Positions 7,640 through 16,623 are shown, counted from the stretch's first letter. The stretch is 64,000 bases of DNA from Arthrobacter sp. Edens01 (GCF_001307035.1 NZ_LKIU01000006.1:248398-312397); one strand, 5' to 3'. The notes: generated by a model not told the origin, from the letters alone. Translations and numbers: made by a program.

Positions 7640-10198
7640 ATGGAGCACGGTTCCGCACGGCAGGCAGCAGGCCGTTACCTCCGCTGGCCCGTGGATGGCC
7701 TGCGCGGGACCATCACACGGTCTCCGGTCACTGTTTCTGTCCTTGTGCTGTTCTGGTTCCTGGGAATCCTGACGTCCTCCATCATCACAGGACCGGAGGG
7801 TGAGCTTCTCCCGTGGGTGAGCGTCTCGGTCACCACGCTGCCGCAGTATTGGCCTGCCCTGATCCTCTCGGCTCTGTGGGCCAACGGGCTGGCAGGCTAT
7901 CTCAGCGGTACCCTCCTGGCACTGGTGGTGGGGCTGCCGGCGGAACGCCTGCTGGGAAGCCGCCGGTTCCTTGCGGCCGCCCTTGGAACGCAGCTCGCCG
8001 GCGCCCTGCTGGCGATCGGCTTCACCGCGGTAACCCGCACGGTCTTCGACGCCTGGGGGCGGGAACTCAGCACAGATACCTTCGTGGGCCCGGTGGCGCT
8101 CTTCTGCGGCGTTGCCGGAGCGGCGTCGGCCGGGCTCGGAACACTCTGGCGGCGCAGGATCCGCCTGCTGCTCTACACCCTGCTGGTGGTGCTGGCACTC
8201 TTCTCGGGTTCCCTGCGGGACGTCATGGCACTGGGCAGCGCCGTCGTTGGCGGTCTGTGGGGTCCATATCTCTTCGGCAGGCGGCCGCGGCGCCCGCAGG
8301 GCTTCGTGTCCAGCCGCCGTGAGGCCCGGATTCTGGTGGCCCTCGCCGTGGCGGCCACTGCTGCAGGGCCGGTCATCGCTGCCCTGAACGTACGTGCCGT
8401 GGGGCCGCTGGCCATCCTCGCGTACTTGTTCACCAACGCGGAAACGCTGGACCCGGCGGCCCTGGCCAGCCTCTGCGCGGATTCCGCGCGGCAGGCTGAA
8501 TGCCGGGCCGCAAAGCTGGAACTGAGCGCCGGCCCGGCAGGATTCTTTCTCGCCGTGCTTCCCCAGGTGCTGCTGCTTGTTTTTGCCGTGGGCCTGCGCC
8601 GTGGCCGCCGGTTCGCGTGGATCAGCGCCCTGACCCTGCAGGGCCTCATGATTCTTGCAGCCGGCATCCGGATCATCCTGTTCCTGTCCGGTGAACTGGG
8701 CCCGGTGTTCGGATTCGGGGCCTCGGGCCAGCCGTTGCCCCTGGTCCTTCCCATGCTCCTGCCGCTGCTGGTCTTTGTGCTCCTGGCGGTAAGCGGACGC
8801 CGCCTTTTCCAGGTCAGTGCACCGCCGGGCACGTACCGAAGGCTCTTCCTGACCTGCTTCGCCGCAGCCGTGCTGCTGGCTGGGGCCTGGGTGGGAGGCG
8901 GACTGCTTCTGCGCAGCGGTTTCACGCCCGCTGCCACCCTGTCCAGCCTACTTGCGGACCTCCCGCTCCGGTTCCTCCCGGTCTCCGAACTCACGGTCGG
9001 CGCCCCGCAGCTGCTGCCCGCCTACGCGCCCGCAACCATCCTTTACGAGGGTGTGGGTGTGGTGTTCTGGATCCTCGTGTGCGTTCTGGTGCTGCGCTCC
9101 TTCAGCCTGCCCGCCTACGCGCCGTATACCGAAGCCAAGGAGCGCGCCAGGTCGCTGCTCAAGGCCACGGGCGGGAGCACCATGGCCTGGATGACTCTCT
9201 GGAGCGGGAATTCCTACTGGTTTTCACCCACCGGCAACTCCTACATTGCCTACCGGCTGGGTTCCGGCGTGGCCCTCACAGTGGGGGATCCGGTGGGCCC
9301 GCCCCAGGAACTGCAGCAAAGCGTGGACGGTTTCGCCGCCTACTGCGCTGATTCCGGGGTGACGGCCTGTTTCTACTCCGTGAACGCGGCAACCCGGGAG
9401 GCCACTGCGCGGTTGGGACATACCGATCTTCAGGTGGCCGAGGAGACGATCCTGCCGCTGGGGTCCCTGGTCTTCAAGGGCAAGCGGTTCCAGGATGTCC
9501 GCACGGCGTTCAACCGGGCTGGAAAGGCCGGGATCCGCGCCGAATGGACCACCTACAGCAAGGCCCCACTGTCCGTTCTGGACCAGATCAACGCGATTTC
9601 CGAGGAGTGGGTGGCAGACAAGCAAATGCCGGAAATGGGCTTTACGCTTGGCGGGCTTGAAGAGATCGACGACGACGGCGTGCGGCTGCTCCTGGCGGTG
9701 GACCAGGACCGCACCGTCCACGGGGTAACGTCCTGGCTCCCCATTTACCGGGACGGCAGGATTGTCGGCTGGACGCTGGACTTCATGCGCCGCCGGGGCC
9801 GCGGGTTCCCTGCTGCAATGGACTTCCTCATCGCCTCGGCAGCACTGTCCCTGCAGGACGAGGGATTCAGCCTGCTGAGCCTCTCCGGCGCCCCGCTGGC
9901 CAGAAGCGCGGCTTCGGCGGCCGGCAAGAGCGCGGAACCCGACGCCGCCGCCCCTCCTCCGGCTTTGGACTGGGTGATGAACCGGCTGGGCGCTGCGCTG
10001 GAACCGGTGTACGGCTTCCGGTCCCTGCTGGCCTACAAAGCCAAGTTCCAGCCGCAGTACGTTCCGCTGTACATGACCTACCTGGACGCCGCCACTCTTC
10101 CGGCCATTGCCAATGCGCTCACCCGCGCCTATCTTCCGCACGTGTCGGTGGGGCAGACGTTCACCATGGCTCGGAGGATCGTGGGCAGCCAGCGATGA
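7640..10198 (+). CDS. MprF-like phosphatidylglycerol aminoacyltransferase (DUF2156)
   Basis: Predicted to transfer an amino acid from aminoacyl-tRNA to phosphatidylglycerol, lowering surface negative charge. In the 852-residue protein the first about 540 residues form many membrane helices; the first part (helices around 30-210) resembles a rhomboid-type six-helix bundle. The last about 290 residues are a soluble DUF2156/LPG synthase domain, with WSGNSYWFSPTG (about 518-529), GDPVGPP and the basic segment FKGKRFQDVRTAFNRA. ATG 7640 follows a strong GGAGGTG site. No tRNA synthetase is fused, unlike mycobacterial LysX. The downstream esterase overlaps it by four bases. Whether lysine, alanine or another residue is used cannot be read. 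Confidence 0.85.
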   Translation: MEHGSARQAAGRYLRWPVDGLRGTITRSPVTVSVLVLFWFLGILTSSIITGPEGELLPWVSVSVTTLPQYWPALILSALWANGLAGYLSGTLLALVVGLPAERLLGSRRFLAAALGTQLAGALLAIGFTAVTRTVFDAWGRELSTDTFVGPVALFCGVAGAASAGLGTLWRRRIRLLLYTLLVVLALFSGSLRDVMALGSAVVGGLWGPYLFGRRPRRPQGFVSSRREARILVALAVAATAAGPVIAALNVRAVGPLAILAYLFTNAETLDPAALASLCADSARQAECRAAKLELSAGPAGFFLAVLPQVLLLVFAVGLRRGRRFAWISALTLQGLMILAAGIRIILFLSGELGPVFGFGASGQPLPLVLPMLLPLLVFVLLAVSGRRLFQVSAPPGTYRRLFLTCFAAAVLLAGAWVGGGLLLRSGFTPAATLSSLLADLPLRFLPVSELTVGAPQLLPAYAPATILYEGVGVVFWILVCVLVLRSFSLPAYAPYTEAKERARSLLKATGGSTMAWMTLWSGNSYWFSPTGNSYIAYRLGSGVALTVGDPVGPPQELQQSVDGFAAYCADSGVTACFYSVNAATREATARLGHTDLQVAEETILPLGSLVFKGKRFQDVRTAFNRAGKAGIRAEWTTYSKAPLSVLDQINAISEEWVADKQMPEMGFTLGGLEEIDDDGVRLLLAVDQDRTVHGVTSWLPIYRDGRIVGWTLDFMRRRGRGFPAAMDFLIASAALSLQDEGFSLLSLSGAPLARSAASAAGKSAEPDAAAPPPALDWVMNRLGAALEPVYGFRSLLAYKAKFQPQYVPLYMTYLDAATLPAIANALTRAYLPHVSVGQTFTMARRIVGSQR

Positions 10199-11496
10199 GC
10201 CTTTCCCTCACCACGGGGCCGGTACCGGCAGTGGTGTTCCTGCTGGGCCTGGCCGGCCTGTGCTGGCTGTGCTGGGGCACGCGGCGGTACCTGACCCGGC
10301 TGGTGCCACTGGCACTGATCGGCGCGGGAGCGGGCACCATCCTGCTGTTCCTTGCCGCAGAGGTGCTGCTGGAGTGGTGGAACGCCTCATTTCCGCGTTA
10401 CCTCTACCTATATTCCACAGCGGGAATATTGGCCCTCCTCCTGGTAGTTCCGCGATGGAGGGCCAGCCGGCGGGCACTGTCCCGGATCGTGACGGCCGCG
10501 GCAGCAGCAGCGGTGCTCCTCGCTGCCGTCTCCGGGGCGAACATGGCCTACTCGCAGTATCCAACCCTTGAATCCCTGGTAGTGAACCCGGGCGAATCCA
10601 GCGGCCCGCTGCCAACCCGCAGCCCCCCGGCAGGCCAGGACCCGCCGCAGCCTGCCACGGAGACGAACTGGACCCCGCCCGCGGACATGCCCGCGCAGGG
10701 AAAGGTGTATCAGACGCGGATCCCCGAATCCGGATCCGGATACCAGGCCGGATCGGGACTGGTCTATCTTCCGCCGGCTTATCTTGCCTCCCCGCCCGCA
10801 CAGAACCTGCCCGTAATCCTTGCGCTCCATGGGCAGCCGGGCTCTCCCGCCGACTGGTTCACCGGGGGCCAGCTCCAGTCCGTCATGGATGACTTCGCTG
10901 CCGGGCACAAAGGCCTTGCACCAGTCGTCGTTGTGCCTGATCTCTCCGGCGGCGCCAATGCCAACTGGTCCCTGTGCCTGGACTCCAGCCAGGGACGCGG
11001 TGCAACCTATCTCGCTGAGGATGTGCCGCGCTGGGTCCGGGAAAACCTGGCGGCTGGCCTCAGCAGCTCCCGGCAATGGGCGGCGGCAGGGTATTCCTAC
11101 GGCGGCACCTGCGCGCTGCAGCTGGCCGTGAACTTCCCGGATGCCTATCCAACGTTCGTGGATATTGCCGGGGAGAATGCGCCCACGGTTCCGGGCGGGA
11201 TCCAGTCCCTGCTCAGCACCTACTTCGGCGGGAACTCTGCGGCCTTCACCGCACAGAACGCCCTGGACGTCCTGAAAACCGGGTCCTTCCCGGACAGTGC
11301 CGGGATTGTGGTGGTCGGCAGGGATGACAGCACCTACGCGGACCAGGGACGCCAGGTGTATGAGGCGGCCAAGGCCGCCGGCATGGACGTCACGCTTCAG
11401 GAACTCCCCGGCGGACACTCCTGGGTGGTCTGGAAAGAGGGCCTGGCCGGCAACCTGAACTGGCTGAGCCGCCGGCTTGGCATACTGGACCAATGA
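10195..11496 (+). CDS. Membrane-anchored alpha/beta hydrolase (esterase D/antigen 85-like fold)
   Basis: The 433-residue protein has four N-terminal hydrophobic helices (about 10-120), a Pro-rich linker and an extracytoplasmic alpha/beta-hydrolase domain (about 175-430). The nucleophile elbow is GYSYGG (Ser301), an acid is likely in VVGRDDSTY (about 374-382) and the His is in GGHSW (His408); the LALHGQPGS segment supplies the oxyanion side. Start and stop codons overlap both neighbours by four bases, so it is co-translated with the MprF-like synthase and the PAP2 phosphatase. In other Gram-positives an esterase encoded beside the synthase removes the amino acid from aminoacyl-PG; that role here is inference. 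Confidence 0.82.
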   Translation: MSLSLTTGPVPAVVFLLGLAGLCWLCWGTRRYLTRLVPLALIGAGAGTILLFLAAEVLLEWWNASFPRYLYLYSTAGILALLLVVPRWRASRRALSRIVTAAAAAAVLLAAVSGANMAYSQYPTLESLVVNPGESSGPLPTRSPPAGQDPPQPATETNWTPPADMPAQGKVYQTRIPESGSGYQAGSGLVYLPPAYLASPPAQNLPVILALHGQPGSPADWFTGGQLQSVMDDFAAGHKGLAPVVVVPDLSGGANANWSLCLDSSQGRGATYLAEDVPRWVRENLAAGLSSSRQWAAAGYSYGGTCALQLAVNFPDAYPTFVDIAGENAPTVPGGIQSLLSTYFGGNSAAFTAQNALDVLKTGSFPDSAGIVVVGRDDSTYADQGRQVYEAAKAAGMDVTLQELPGGHSWVVWKEGLAGNLNWLSRRLGILDQ

Positions 11497-12227
11497 CCGA
11501 CGCCGTTTCCGCCCGGATGAAGCAGCGGCTGGCCGGCGCCATGGAGGTGCTGGGCCGTCATGGCCTGCTGCTCCTAACCCTCGCTGCGGGGCTGATCCCC
11601 GCACTGCTGCTGGCTCTGGCGGCCGGCGGCGTGTACGAGGCAGTCGTAGAAGAAGACGGCGTTGCGGGCCTGGACCAGCCGGTTCTCGACGCAGCCATTA
11701 CGCTGCGTTCTCCCGGCGTCGACACCGCAGTTACCTGGCTGACCAACCTTGGCGGGACCATCGGGCTCCCCGTGCTCGCCGCTGCCGCAGTTCTGGCGCT
11801 GTGCCGGTGGCAGCGGAGCTGGACGCCGCTGATTCTTACCGCGTCCGCCGCGGCCGGATCGCTGCTGCTCACGGTGGCCGGCAAGGCCCTGGTAGGCCGC
11901 TCACGGCCTCCGCTGTCCGACGCCGTGCCGCCCTACGAGCACTCGGCATCCTTTCCCAGCGGGCACTCCCTAAACTCCGTCGTGGTGATCGGAACGCTCG
12001 CCTACCTGCTGGTCCTGTACCTGAATACCCGCCGGAGCCGTTTCCTCACCGTCCTGGCGGGGGTGGTCTTTGTCCTGGCTATTGGCCTGAGCCGGGTCTA
12101 CCTGGGCCACCACTGGCTCACGGACGTGCTGGTGGCCTGGATCCTGGGGCTGGCTTGGCTGGCCATCCTGATAACGGTGCATCAGCTCCTGCACGCGCGG
12201 CGCCTCAGGAGCCTGCCCGCCGGCTAG
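11493..12227 (+). CDS. PAP2 family membrane phosphatase
   Basis: A 244-residue integral membrane phosphatase with the complete three-part PAP2 signature: KALVGRSRP (Lys131), PSGH (His158) and SRVYLGHHWLTD (about 200-211). Likely substrates are phosphatidic acid, phosphatidylglycerol phosphate or undecaprenyl pyrophosphate, with the active site facing outward. It is the third gene of the lipid operon (ATGA overlap with the esterase). An N-terminal 30-residue segment precedes the first helix, and six helices follow. Its stop codon overlaps the stop of the convergent HAD gene in the tetranucleotide CTAG. The context favours a phospholipid substrate over undecaprenyl pyrophosphate, but not decisively. 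Confidence 0.9.
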   Translation: MTDAVSARMKQRLAGAMEVLGRHGLLLLTLAAGLIPALLLALAAGGVYEAVVEEDGVAGLDQPVLDAAITLRSPGVDTAVTWLTNLGGTIGLPVLAAAAVLALCRWQRSWTPLILTASAAAGSLLLTVAGKALVGRSRPPLSDAVPPYEHSASFPSGHSLNSVVVIGTLAYLLVLYLNTRRSRFLTVLAGVVFVLAIGLSRVYLGHHWLTDVLVAWILGLAWLAILITVHQLLHARRLRSLPAG

Positions 12228-13033
12228 GGCTGCCTGCCGCGCAGCAGGTCTTCCAGGACCTGCGCCACGCCGTCCTCGGCGAAGGGCGGCGCCAGGTGCC
12301 CGGCTGCGGCACGGACCGCTGGGTGTCCTGAGGCCATGGCGTAGCCGCGGCCAGCCCAGCCGAGCATTCCCAGGTCGTTGGGCATGTCTCCGAAAGCAAC
12401 AACGTCGGCCGCTTCTATTCGCAGCGAGCGTGCGTACTCCGCCAGGGTCACCGATTTGTCCAGTCCCGAGGCAGACATTTCCAGCAGCGGAACGGACGGC
12501 GCGGAGTGCGTGGTGGAGACCAGGTGCGCCACTTCGGGCTTGACCTTGTCCAGGAACTCGTCCGGATGGACACCCTTCACGCGGGCCAGGAATTTCACCA
12601 CACGGGCGTCCCCGCCCAGTGAGTCCTTCAGCGGTTTGGGCGTGACGGCGCCAAGCATATCCGCGCCGGCGTCCTCTATGAATCCGGGCTCCAGATGGAA
12701 TCCCTCCTCCGTCTCAGCGGCGAAGTGCACGGCAGGGTAGAGACCACGGATGATGCCTGCAGCTTCGAACATCCCGTCAAGCTCAATAGGCCGGGACCAG
12801 AGGATTTCCCCGCTCTTGAGGTCGTAGAGGATCGCTCCGTTGGAGCAGATGACCGTGCCGGTATGGCCCATCTGCTCGCGCAGCGGATCCAGCCAGCGCG
12901 GCGGCCTGCCGGTGACAAACACGATGGCGATACCGGCGTCGGCACATTTGCGGAACGCATTAACGGTCCGGTCACTGATCCTGTTGTCCGGGCCCAGTAT
13001 GGTCCCGTCCAGGTCACTTGCTACCAGCCGCAT
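12224..13033 (-). CDS. HAD-superfamily hydrolase, Cof-type
   Basis: A 269-residue cytosolic phosphatase of the Cof/YidA (class IIB cap) branch. The nucleophile motif is SDLDGT (Asp7, Asp9), motif II is VFVTGRPP (about 38-45), the Lys comes from the ASGLDKSV segment and the last metal motif is VVAFGDMPNDLGML. The substrate is probably a sugar phosphate or flavin phosphate, but family members are promiscuous. It ends in a four-base convergent overlap with the PAP2 gene and is otherwise isolated; about 60 bp separate its start from the next minus-strand gene's stop. Confidence 0.9.
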   Translation of the reverse strand: MRLVASDLDGTILGPDNRISDRTVNAFRKCADAGIAIVFVTGRPPRWLDPLREQMGHTGTVICSNGAILYDLKSGEILWSRPIELDGMFEAAGIIRGLYPAVHFAAETEEGFHLEPGFIEDAGADMLGAVTPKPLKDSLGGDARVVKFLARVKGVHPDEFLDKVKPEVAHLVSTTHSAPSVPLLEMSASGLDKSVTLAEYARSLRIEAADVVAFGDMPNDLGMLGWAGRGYAMASGHPAVRAAAGHLAPPFAEDGVAQVLEDLLRGRQP

Positions 13034-13091
13034 ATCCGCCCTTCCGTCGGCCTCCAGCCTAGCCGGAATCGGGGGCGTGAAACCTCAGGCG

Positions 13092-13622
13092 CTAGGGTGC
13101 CGGCCGTTCGGCTGTGCCGATGATTACCCCGCGTGCCAGCGCGTGGCTGCGCAGTGCCATGGAAAGCACGCCGGGCCGGGCATCCTCGGCGACATCGAGG
13201 AACGGAATGTCCACCGCGTGGACCATGACGAAGTACCGGTGCTTCCCGTGTCCCACCGGTGGAGCTGCCCCGGTGTAGCCCGTTTCGCCAAGTTCGTTAA
13301 GCAGCTGCAGTGTGCCCTTGGGCATTCCTGACCTGGAGGCGTTTTCCGTCAGCGATGTCTCCCGCACCGGAATGTTTACGGCGGCCCAGTGCCAGAACAC
13401 CCCGGGTATGGGTGCGTCCGGGTCCACCATGGTGACGGCAAAGCTCTGGGTTGCTTCCGGCCAACCGGTCCAGCTCAGCTGCGGGGAGGCATCACGCCCG
13501 CCGGGAACGGCTCCGGTGGCGTATTGCGACGCTGCCAGCGGACCGCCGGCGGCAAAGTTGGCGCTGCTCACTTCAAGGGCGGGAACCTGGGGCAGGGATT
13601 CTGTGGGGTCGTACGCTTCCAC
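13092..13622 (-). CDS. YbhB/YbcL family Raf kinase inhibitor-like (PEBP) protein
   Basis: A 176-residue phosphatidylethanolamine-binding-fold protein. Family landmarks are QLSWTGWPEATQSFAVTMVDPDAP (a segment about 55-78 that includes the ligand-site DPDAP), the H in FWHW and the later GKHRYFVMVHA, where the GxHRY motif lines the anion pocket. I chose GTG 13622 (VEAYDPTES) because an AAGGAAG ribosome site precedes it; ATG 13640, six codons earlier, has its purines directly against the codon. Bacterial members have no established function; some affect protease or kinase signalling. It follows the PfkB kinase gene on the same strand with 46 bp between. Confidence 0.85.
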   Translation of the reverse strand: MEAYDPTESLPQVPALEVSSANFAAGGPLAASQYATGAVPGGRDASPQLSWTGWPEATQSFAVTMVDPDAPIPGVFWHWAAVNIPVRETSLTENASRSGMPKGTLQLLNELGETGYTGAAPPVGHGKHRYFVMVHAVDIPFLDVAEDARPGVLSMALRSHALARGVIIGTAERPAP

Positions 13623-13668
13623 GGGCACACTTCCTTTCATCTCCCGCCCCGGACGGGACGGGACGCTG

Positions 13669-14583
13669 CTAGAGCAGTTCACTCCGGTAGGGCGGATCGG
13701 CGCCAGGCCGGGAAACCGTAATGGCCGCAGCGCGGGCGGCATAGGCAAGGAGTGCCTCGAGGTCCCCGACGCCAATCCTGCGGAGCTCCGGACGGCGGGC
13801 AGCGCCGTCGTAATCCCGGTCCATCAGCCCGGCAATGAGTGCTGACATAAATGAATCACCGGCGCCCACCGAATCCGCCACGGTCACGGTCACTGCGGGT
13901 ACTTCGCAGGTTCCCGCGGCAGCCACTGCCCACGGGCCCTTGGACCCGCGGGTAACAACCACGACCGCGGGACCCATTTCGAGCCAGCGCCGCGCGGAGT
14001 CTTCCACCGGTTCGTCCGGGTAGAGCCAGGCCAGGTCCTCGTCCGATGCCTTGACCACGTCGGCGAGACGGACGAATTTCTCCGCCTGTTCGCGGGCATA
14101 GGACACATCGGTGATGATGGTGGGCCGGCAGTTCGGGTCAAAGGTGATGGTTGCCTGCGGGTGCGCGCGTTCAACTGCGGCGAGGACCTCATGCGCCCCC
14201 GGAGAGAGCATGGTGGCAATGGACCCGGTGTGCAGCAGCGTGGTGCCCTGCAGCAGCCGCGGCAGCGCGTCCGCCAAACCAGGCAGATCCCATTCCAGGT
14301 CGAAGGTGTACCGGGCGCCGCCGGCCGGATCGAGCACGGCCGTGGCCACGCTGGTGGGCCGGTCGTCGGCCGGCTGGGCGCTGAGGACGGAGTTGGATTT
14401 CAGGTGCTCGGCGATCAGCACCCCATAGGCATCGGTGCCGTACCGGCCAACGAACTGCACCGGCCGTCCAAGCCGGGCCACACCCACCGCTACGTTGAGC
14501 GGGCTGCCTCCCGGGTGGGACCGGCGGGGCGCGGTGTCGCTGACAACTTCGTCGATAAGGGCTTCGCCGATGACTGTGATCAC
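13669..14583 (-). CDS. PfkB family carbohydrate kinase (fructokinase-like)
   Basis: ATP-dependent sugar kinase of the ribokinase superfamily, 304 residues. The N-terminal GGSPLNVAVGVARLG (25-39) is the sugar-binding PfkB signature 1. DSVGAGDSFMSALIAG (about 237-252) is signature 2 with the catalytic Asp243. The GGSPLNVA form and overall length match bacterial fructokinases (ScrK type) more than ribokinase or 2-keto-3-deoxygluconate kinase. No sucrose or fructose transport gene is adjacent, so the substrate is an inference from similarity. The start is ATG 14583; a minus-strand esterase ends 33 bases upstream. Confidence 0.88.
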   Translation of the reverse strand: MITVIGEALIDEVVSDTAPRRSHPGGSPLNVAVGVARLGRPVQFVGRYGTDAYGVLIAEHLKSNSVLSAQPADDRPTSVATAVLDPAGGARYTFDLEWDLPGLADALPRLLQGTTLLHTGSIATMLSPGAHEVLAAVERAHPQATITFDPNCRPTIITDVSYAREQAEKFVRLADVVKASDEDLAWLYPDEPVEDSARRWLEMGPAVVVVTRGSKGPWAVAAAGTCEVPAVTVTVADSVGAGDSFMSALIAGLMDRDYDGAARRPELRRIGVGDLEALLAYAARAAAITVSRPGADPPYRSELL

Positions 14584-14616
14584 GCCCTCAACCTACCGAT
14601 TACGGACCGGGCGGCG

Positions 14617-15372
14617 CTACCCGGATGCTGTTTTGGCGGCATCTTCCAAGGCCTGGATGACCTCATCCCAGGCCTGTGTGCCCGGAGTGATCATCTCGAA
14701 ATGGTCGCCGGAGATCCGGCGGAGCTCGGCAGTTCCACCAGCTGCCTTCGCCGCCCGGACATAGGACTCGGACAGGTCAGCCGGCACGGTGGTGTCATCC
14801 CTGCCGTGCAGGACGAACACAGGTACCGGAGCCGGAACCCGCTGCACCGGATCCGCTGCCCGGTAACGTTCCGGCTCCGCGTTTGGCGCTGCGCCCAGGA
14901 AGTTTTCCACCGCCCCGTCACTGAGCCGCAATTCGTGGGCGAGCAGCAGGTCCAGCACCCCGGACTGGCTGACGACGGCGTCCAGCGGCACCCGCGGGGC
15001 GTCCCGGTTGGCTGCCCATACGGCCAGGTGCCCTCCGGCGGAATGCCCCAGTGCGATGACGGGACCCCGAATCCCTTCGGTGCCGGCAAACCCTGCCAGC
15101 TCTGCCAGGGCATCGATGCCGGCGGAAATGTCCTCAAAGGTCTCCGGCCAGCCGCCCCCGTTGCCGGCCCGGCGGTATTCCAGGTTCAAGGCTGCCCATC
15201 CCCGGCCGGACAGGTCCGCTGCCAGTGGCCGTCCCAGTTCAAGGGAGTAAAGCGAACGCCAGTAGCCGCCGTGGATGATGACTGCGGTTCCGCGCGGCGG
15301 CGTGCCGGGGGGCGGCAGGGTAAGTTCTCCGAACTGTTCCGGATGGCTGCCGTAGCTGAAGCGCTGGGGCAT
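14617..15372 (-). CDS. Alpha/beta hydrolase (kynurenine formamidase/esterase-like)
   Basis: A 251-residue cytosolic serine hydrolase. HGGYW (34-38) forms the oxyanion hole, as in arylformamidase and hormone-sensitive lipase relatives. The nucleophile elbow is GHSAGGH (Ser111), the acid is in LHGRDDTTVP and the His in SGDHFEM. The HGGYWR plus GHSAGGHLA combination is shared with bacterial kynurenine formamidase-like proteins, but no tryptophan-degradation gene is adjacent, so only esterase/amidase is claimed. I chose ATG 15372, with a GAGGA ribosome site six bases upstream, over the in-frame TTG at 15384. Confidence 0.85.
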   Translation of the reverse strand: MPQRFSYGSHPEQFGELTLPPPGTPPRGTAVIIHGGYWRSLYSLELGRPLAADLSGRGWAALNLEYRRAGNGGGWPETFEDISAGIDALAELAGFAGTEGIRGPVIALGHSAGGHLAVWAANRDAPRVPLDAVVSQSGVLDLLLAHELRLSDGAVENFLGAAPNAEPERYRAADPVQRVPAPVPVFVLHGRDDTTVPADLSESYVRAAKAAGGTAELRRISGDHFEMITPGTQAWDEVIQALEDAAKTASG

Positions 15373-15519
15373 GGAGGTCCTCAATCTTTCCTGCGGGCTG
15401 CCGCGGGCTGCACACCATGTGCCGCCCTCCGTCCTAATCTGGAGATGAGCCTAACCGCCGCCGGCCCAGCCGGTGTCCGCGGCGTGCCCTAGGCTGGCAG
15501 AAACTGCGAAAGGACAGAC

Positions 15520-16623
15520 GTGAGCACGTGGGACACCCTGGATGACCGGCTTCGCCCGGTGGTCCAGGCCAGCACGGATGAGTATGCCCGGGTCCGCCCG
15601 GCCCTTGAATCCGTGACGGCGGAGATGGAAGCAAGCCTGCGGGCCGTGTTCACGGACAGCTCCGTGAAACCGCTGTTCATCGCTTCCCGGACCAAGTCGG
15701 TGGAGTCCTTCCGGGACAAGGCATCACGGACACTGCCGCCGGAAAACCCGGACGAGGTGCCCACCCTGCTTTTCCCCGATCCGCTGCGGAACCTCACCGA
15801 TTTGGTGGGCGTGCGTGTCATCATGACGCTGCCGCACGAGGTGGATGAGGCAGCGAACCTCATCAAGCGCCAGCGGGCCGAGTTCGACTGCCGCGGCGAC
15901 CGGGAGAAAGACATTGGTTCGATTGAGTCCGGGACCTACGGGTACTCCAGCCGGCACCTGATCCTGCGCACAATCCAGAATGAAACGGTGCGGGAATTCC
16001 ACCGTTTGCTGGAGCCGTCGCAGAAGCCCAATGGCAGCTATCTGTTCGAAGTGCAGATACGCACCGTTCTGGCGCACGCCTGGTCGGAGATTGAGCACGA
16101 CATCCGCTTTAAGGCCGGCGACCCCCGGGCCTGGAGCCCGTACTTCGACCGGCAGTTCATCGCCACGGCGGCCATGCTGGAAACCGTTGAGAACGAGTTC
16201 GCGGAGCTCCATGAGCGCTACGAAACGGTGACGGGCTTCTGGGATGAGGAGGGGGAAGGCTCCGCTCCGCTGACACCAAACCGGATCAGGCACGTCTGGA
16301 TGACCCTGCTGCCCCACGTCAACCGCAAGGCCGGGGACGACTGGGGATGGGCCGCTGAGCTGCTGGCGGCGCATGGGCTGAAGACCACCATGGACCTGGC
16401 CGGGCTGCTGCAGGCTGACGCTATCACCGAGGTCCGTGCCGCCCTGGACCACCGCTACTCTCCGGGGCCCGACCGGCTGCTTGACGATCTCCTGCTGTGG
16501 CGGTTCGGCAAAGCCCATATTGACCTGACTGCGGAACCTGAGGATGCGCCGTCCAAGCCGCGGCGTGAATCCCTTGGCCGGCGCTACCGGCAGATGCAGC
16601 TCTACCGGGCGCGGGAAAACTAG
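15520..16623 (+). CDS. Stand-alone RelA/SpoT-domain (p)ppGpp synthetase-like protein
   Basis: Predicted small alarmone synthetase that transfers pyrophosphate from ATP to a guanosine nucleotide. In 367 residues the synthetase domain spans about 45-235, with the ATP-binding basic motif SRTKSVESFRDK (about 56-67), the G-loop-region DLVGVRVI, YGYSSRHL (the usual Y-x-S-x-H site) and EVQIRT followed by HAWSEIEHD. There is no HD hydrolase, TGS or ACT domain, so it is not the long RSH enzyme. A C-terminal region of about 130 mostly helical residues is not part of the catalytic core. The start is GTG 15520 after an AAAGGAC site. It is monocistronic with no obvious antitoxin partner. Confidence 0.85.
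   Translation: MSTWDTLDDRLRPVVQASTDEYARVRPALESVTAEMEASLRAVFTDSSVKPLFIASRTKSVESFRDKASRTLPPENPDEVPTLLFPDPLRNLTDLVGVRVIMTLPHEVDEAANLIKRQRAEFDCRGDREKDIGSIESGTYGYSSRHLILRTIQNETVREFHRLLEPSQKPNGSYLFEVQIRTVLAHAWSEIEHDIRFKAGDPRAWSPYFDRQFIATAAMLETVENEFAELHERYETVTGFWDEEGEGSAPLTPNRIRHVWMTLLPHVNRKAGDDWGWAAELLAAHGLKTTMDLAGLLQADAITEVRAALDHRYSPGPDRLLDDLLLWRFGKAHIDLTAEPEDAPSKPRRESLGRRYRQMQLYRAREN

Noticed and set aside
10408-11604. Long 398-codon minus-strand ORF opposite the esterase and PAP2 start
   Set aside because: The plus strand carries recognisable catalytic motifs and overlapping operon starts; the antisense frame has low-complexity Arg/Gly/Pro content and no domain.
15520-16623. toxSAS-type toxin-antitoxin interpretation of the alarmone synthetase
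   Set aside because: The gene is monocistronic, has 18 bases before a convergent LacI stop and no small neighbouring ORF in the same orientation that could be an antitoxin.
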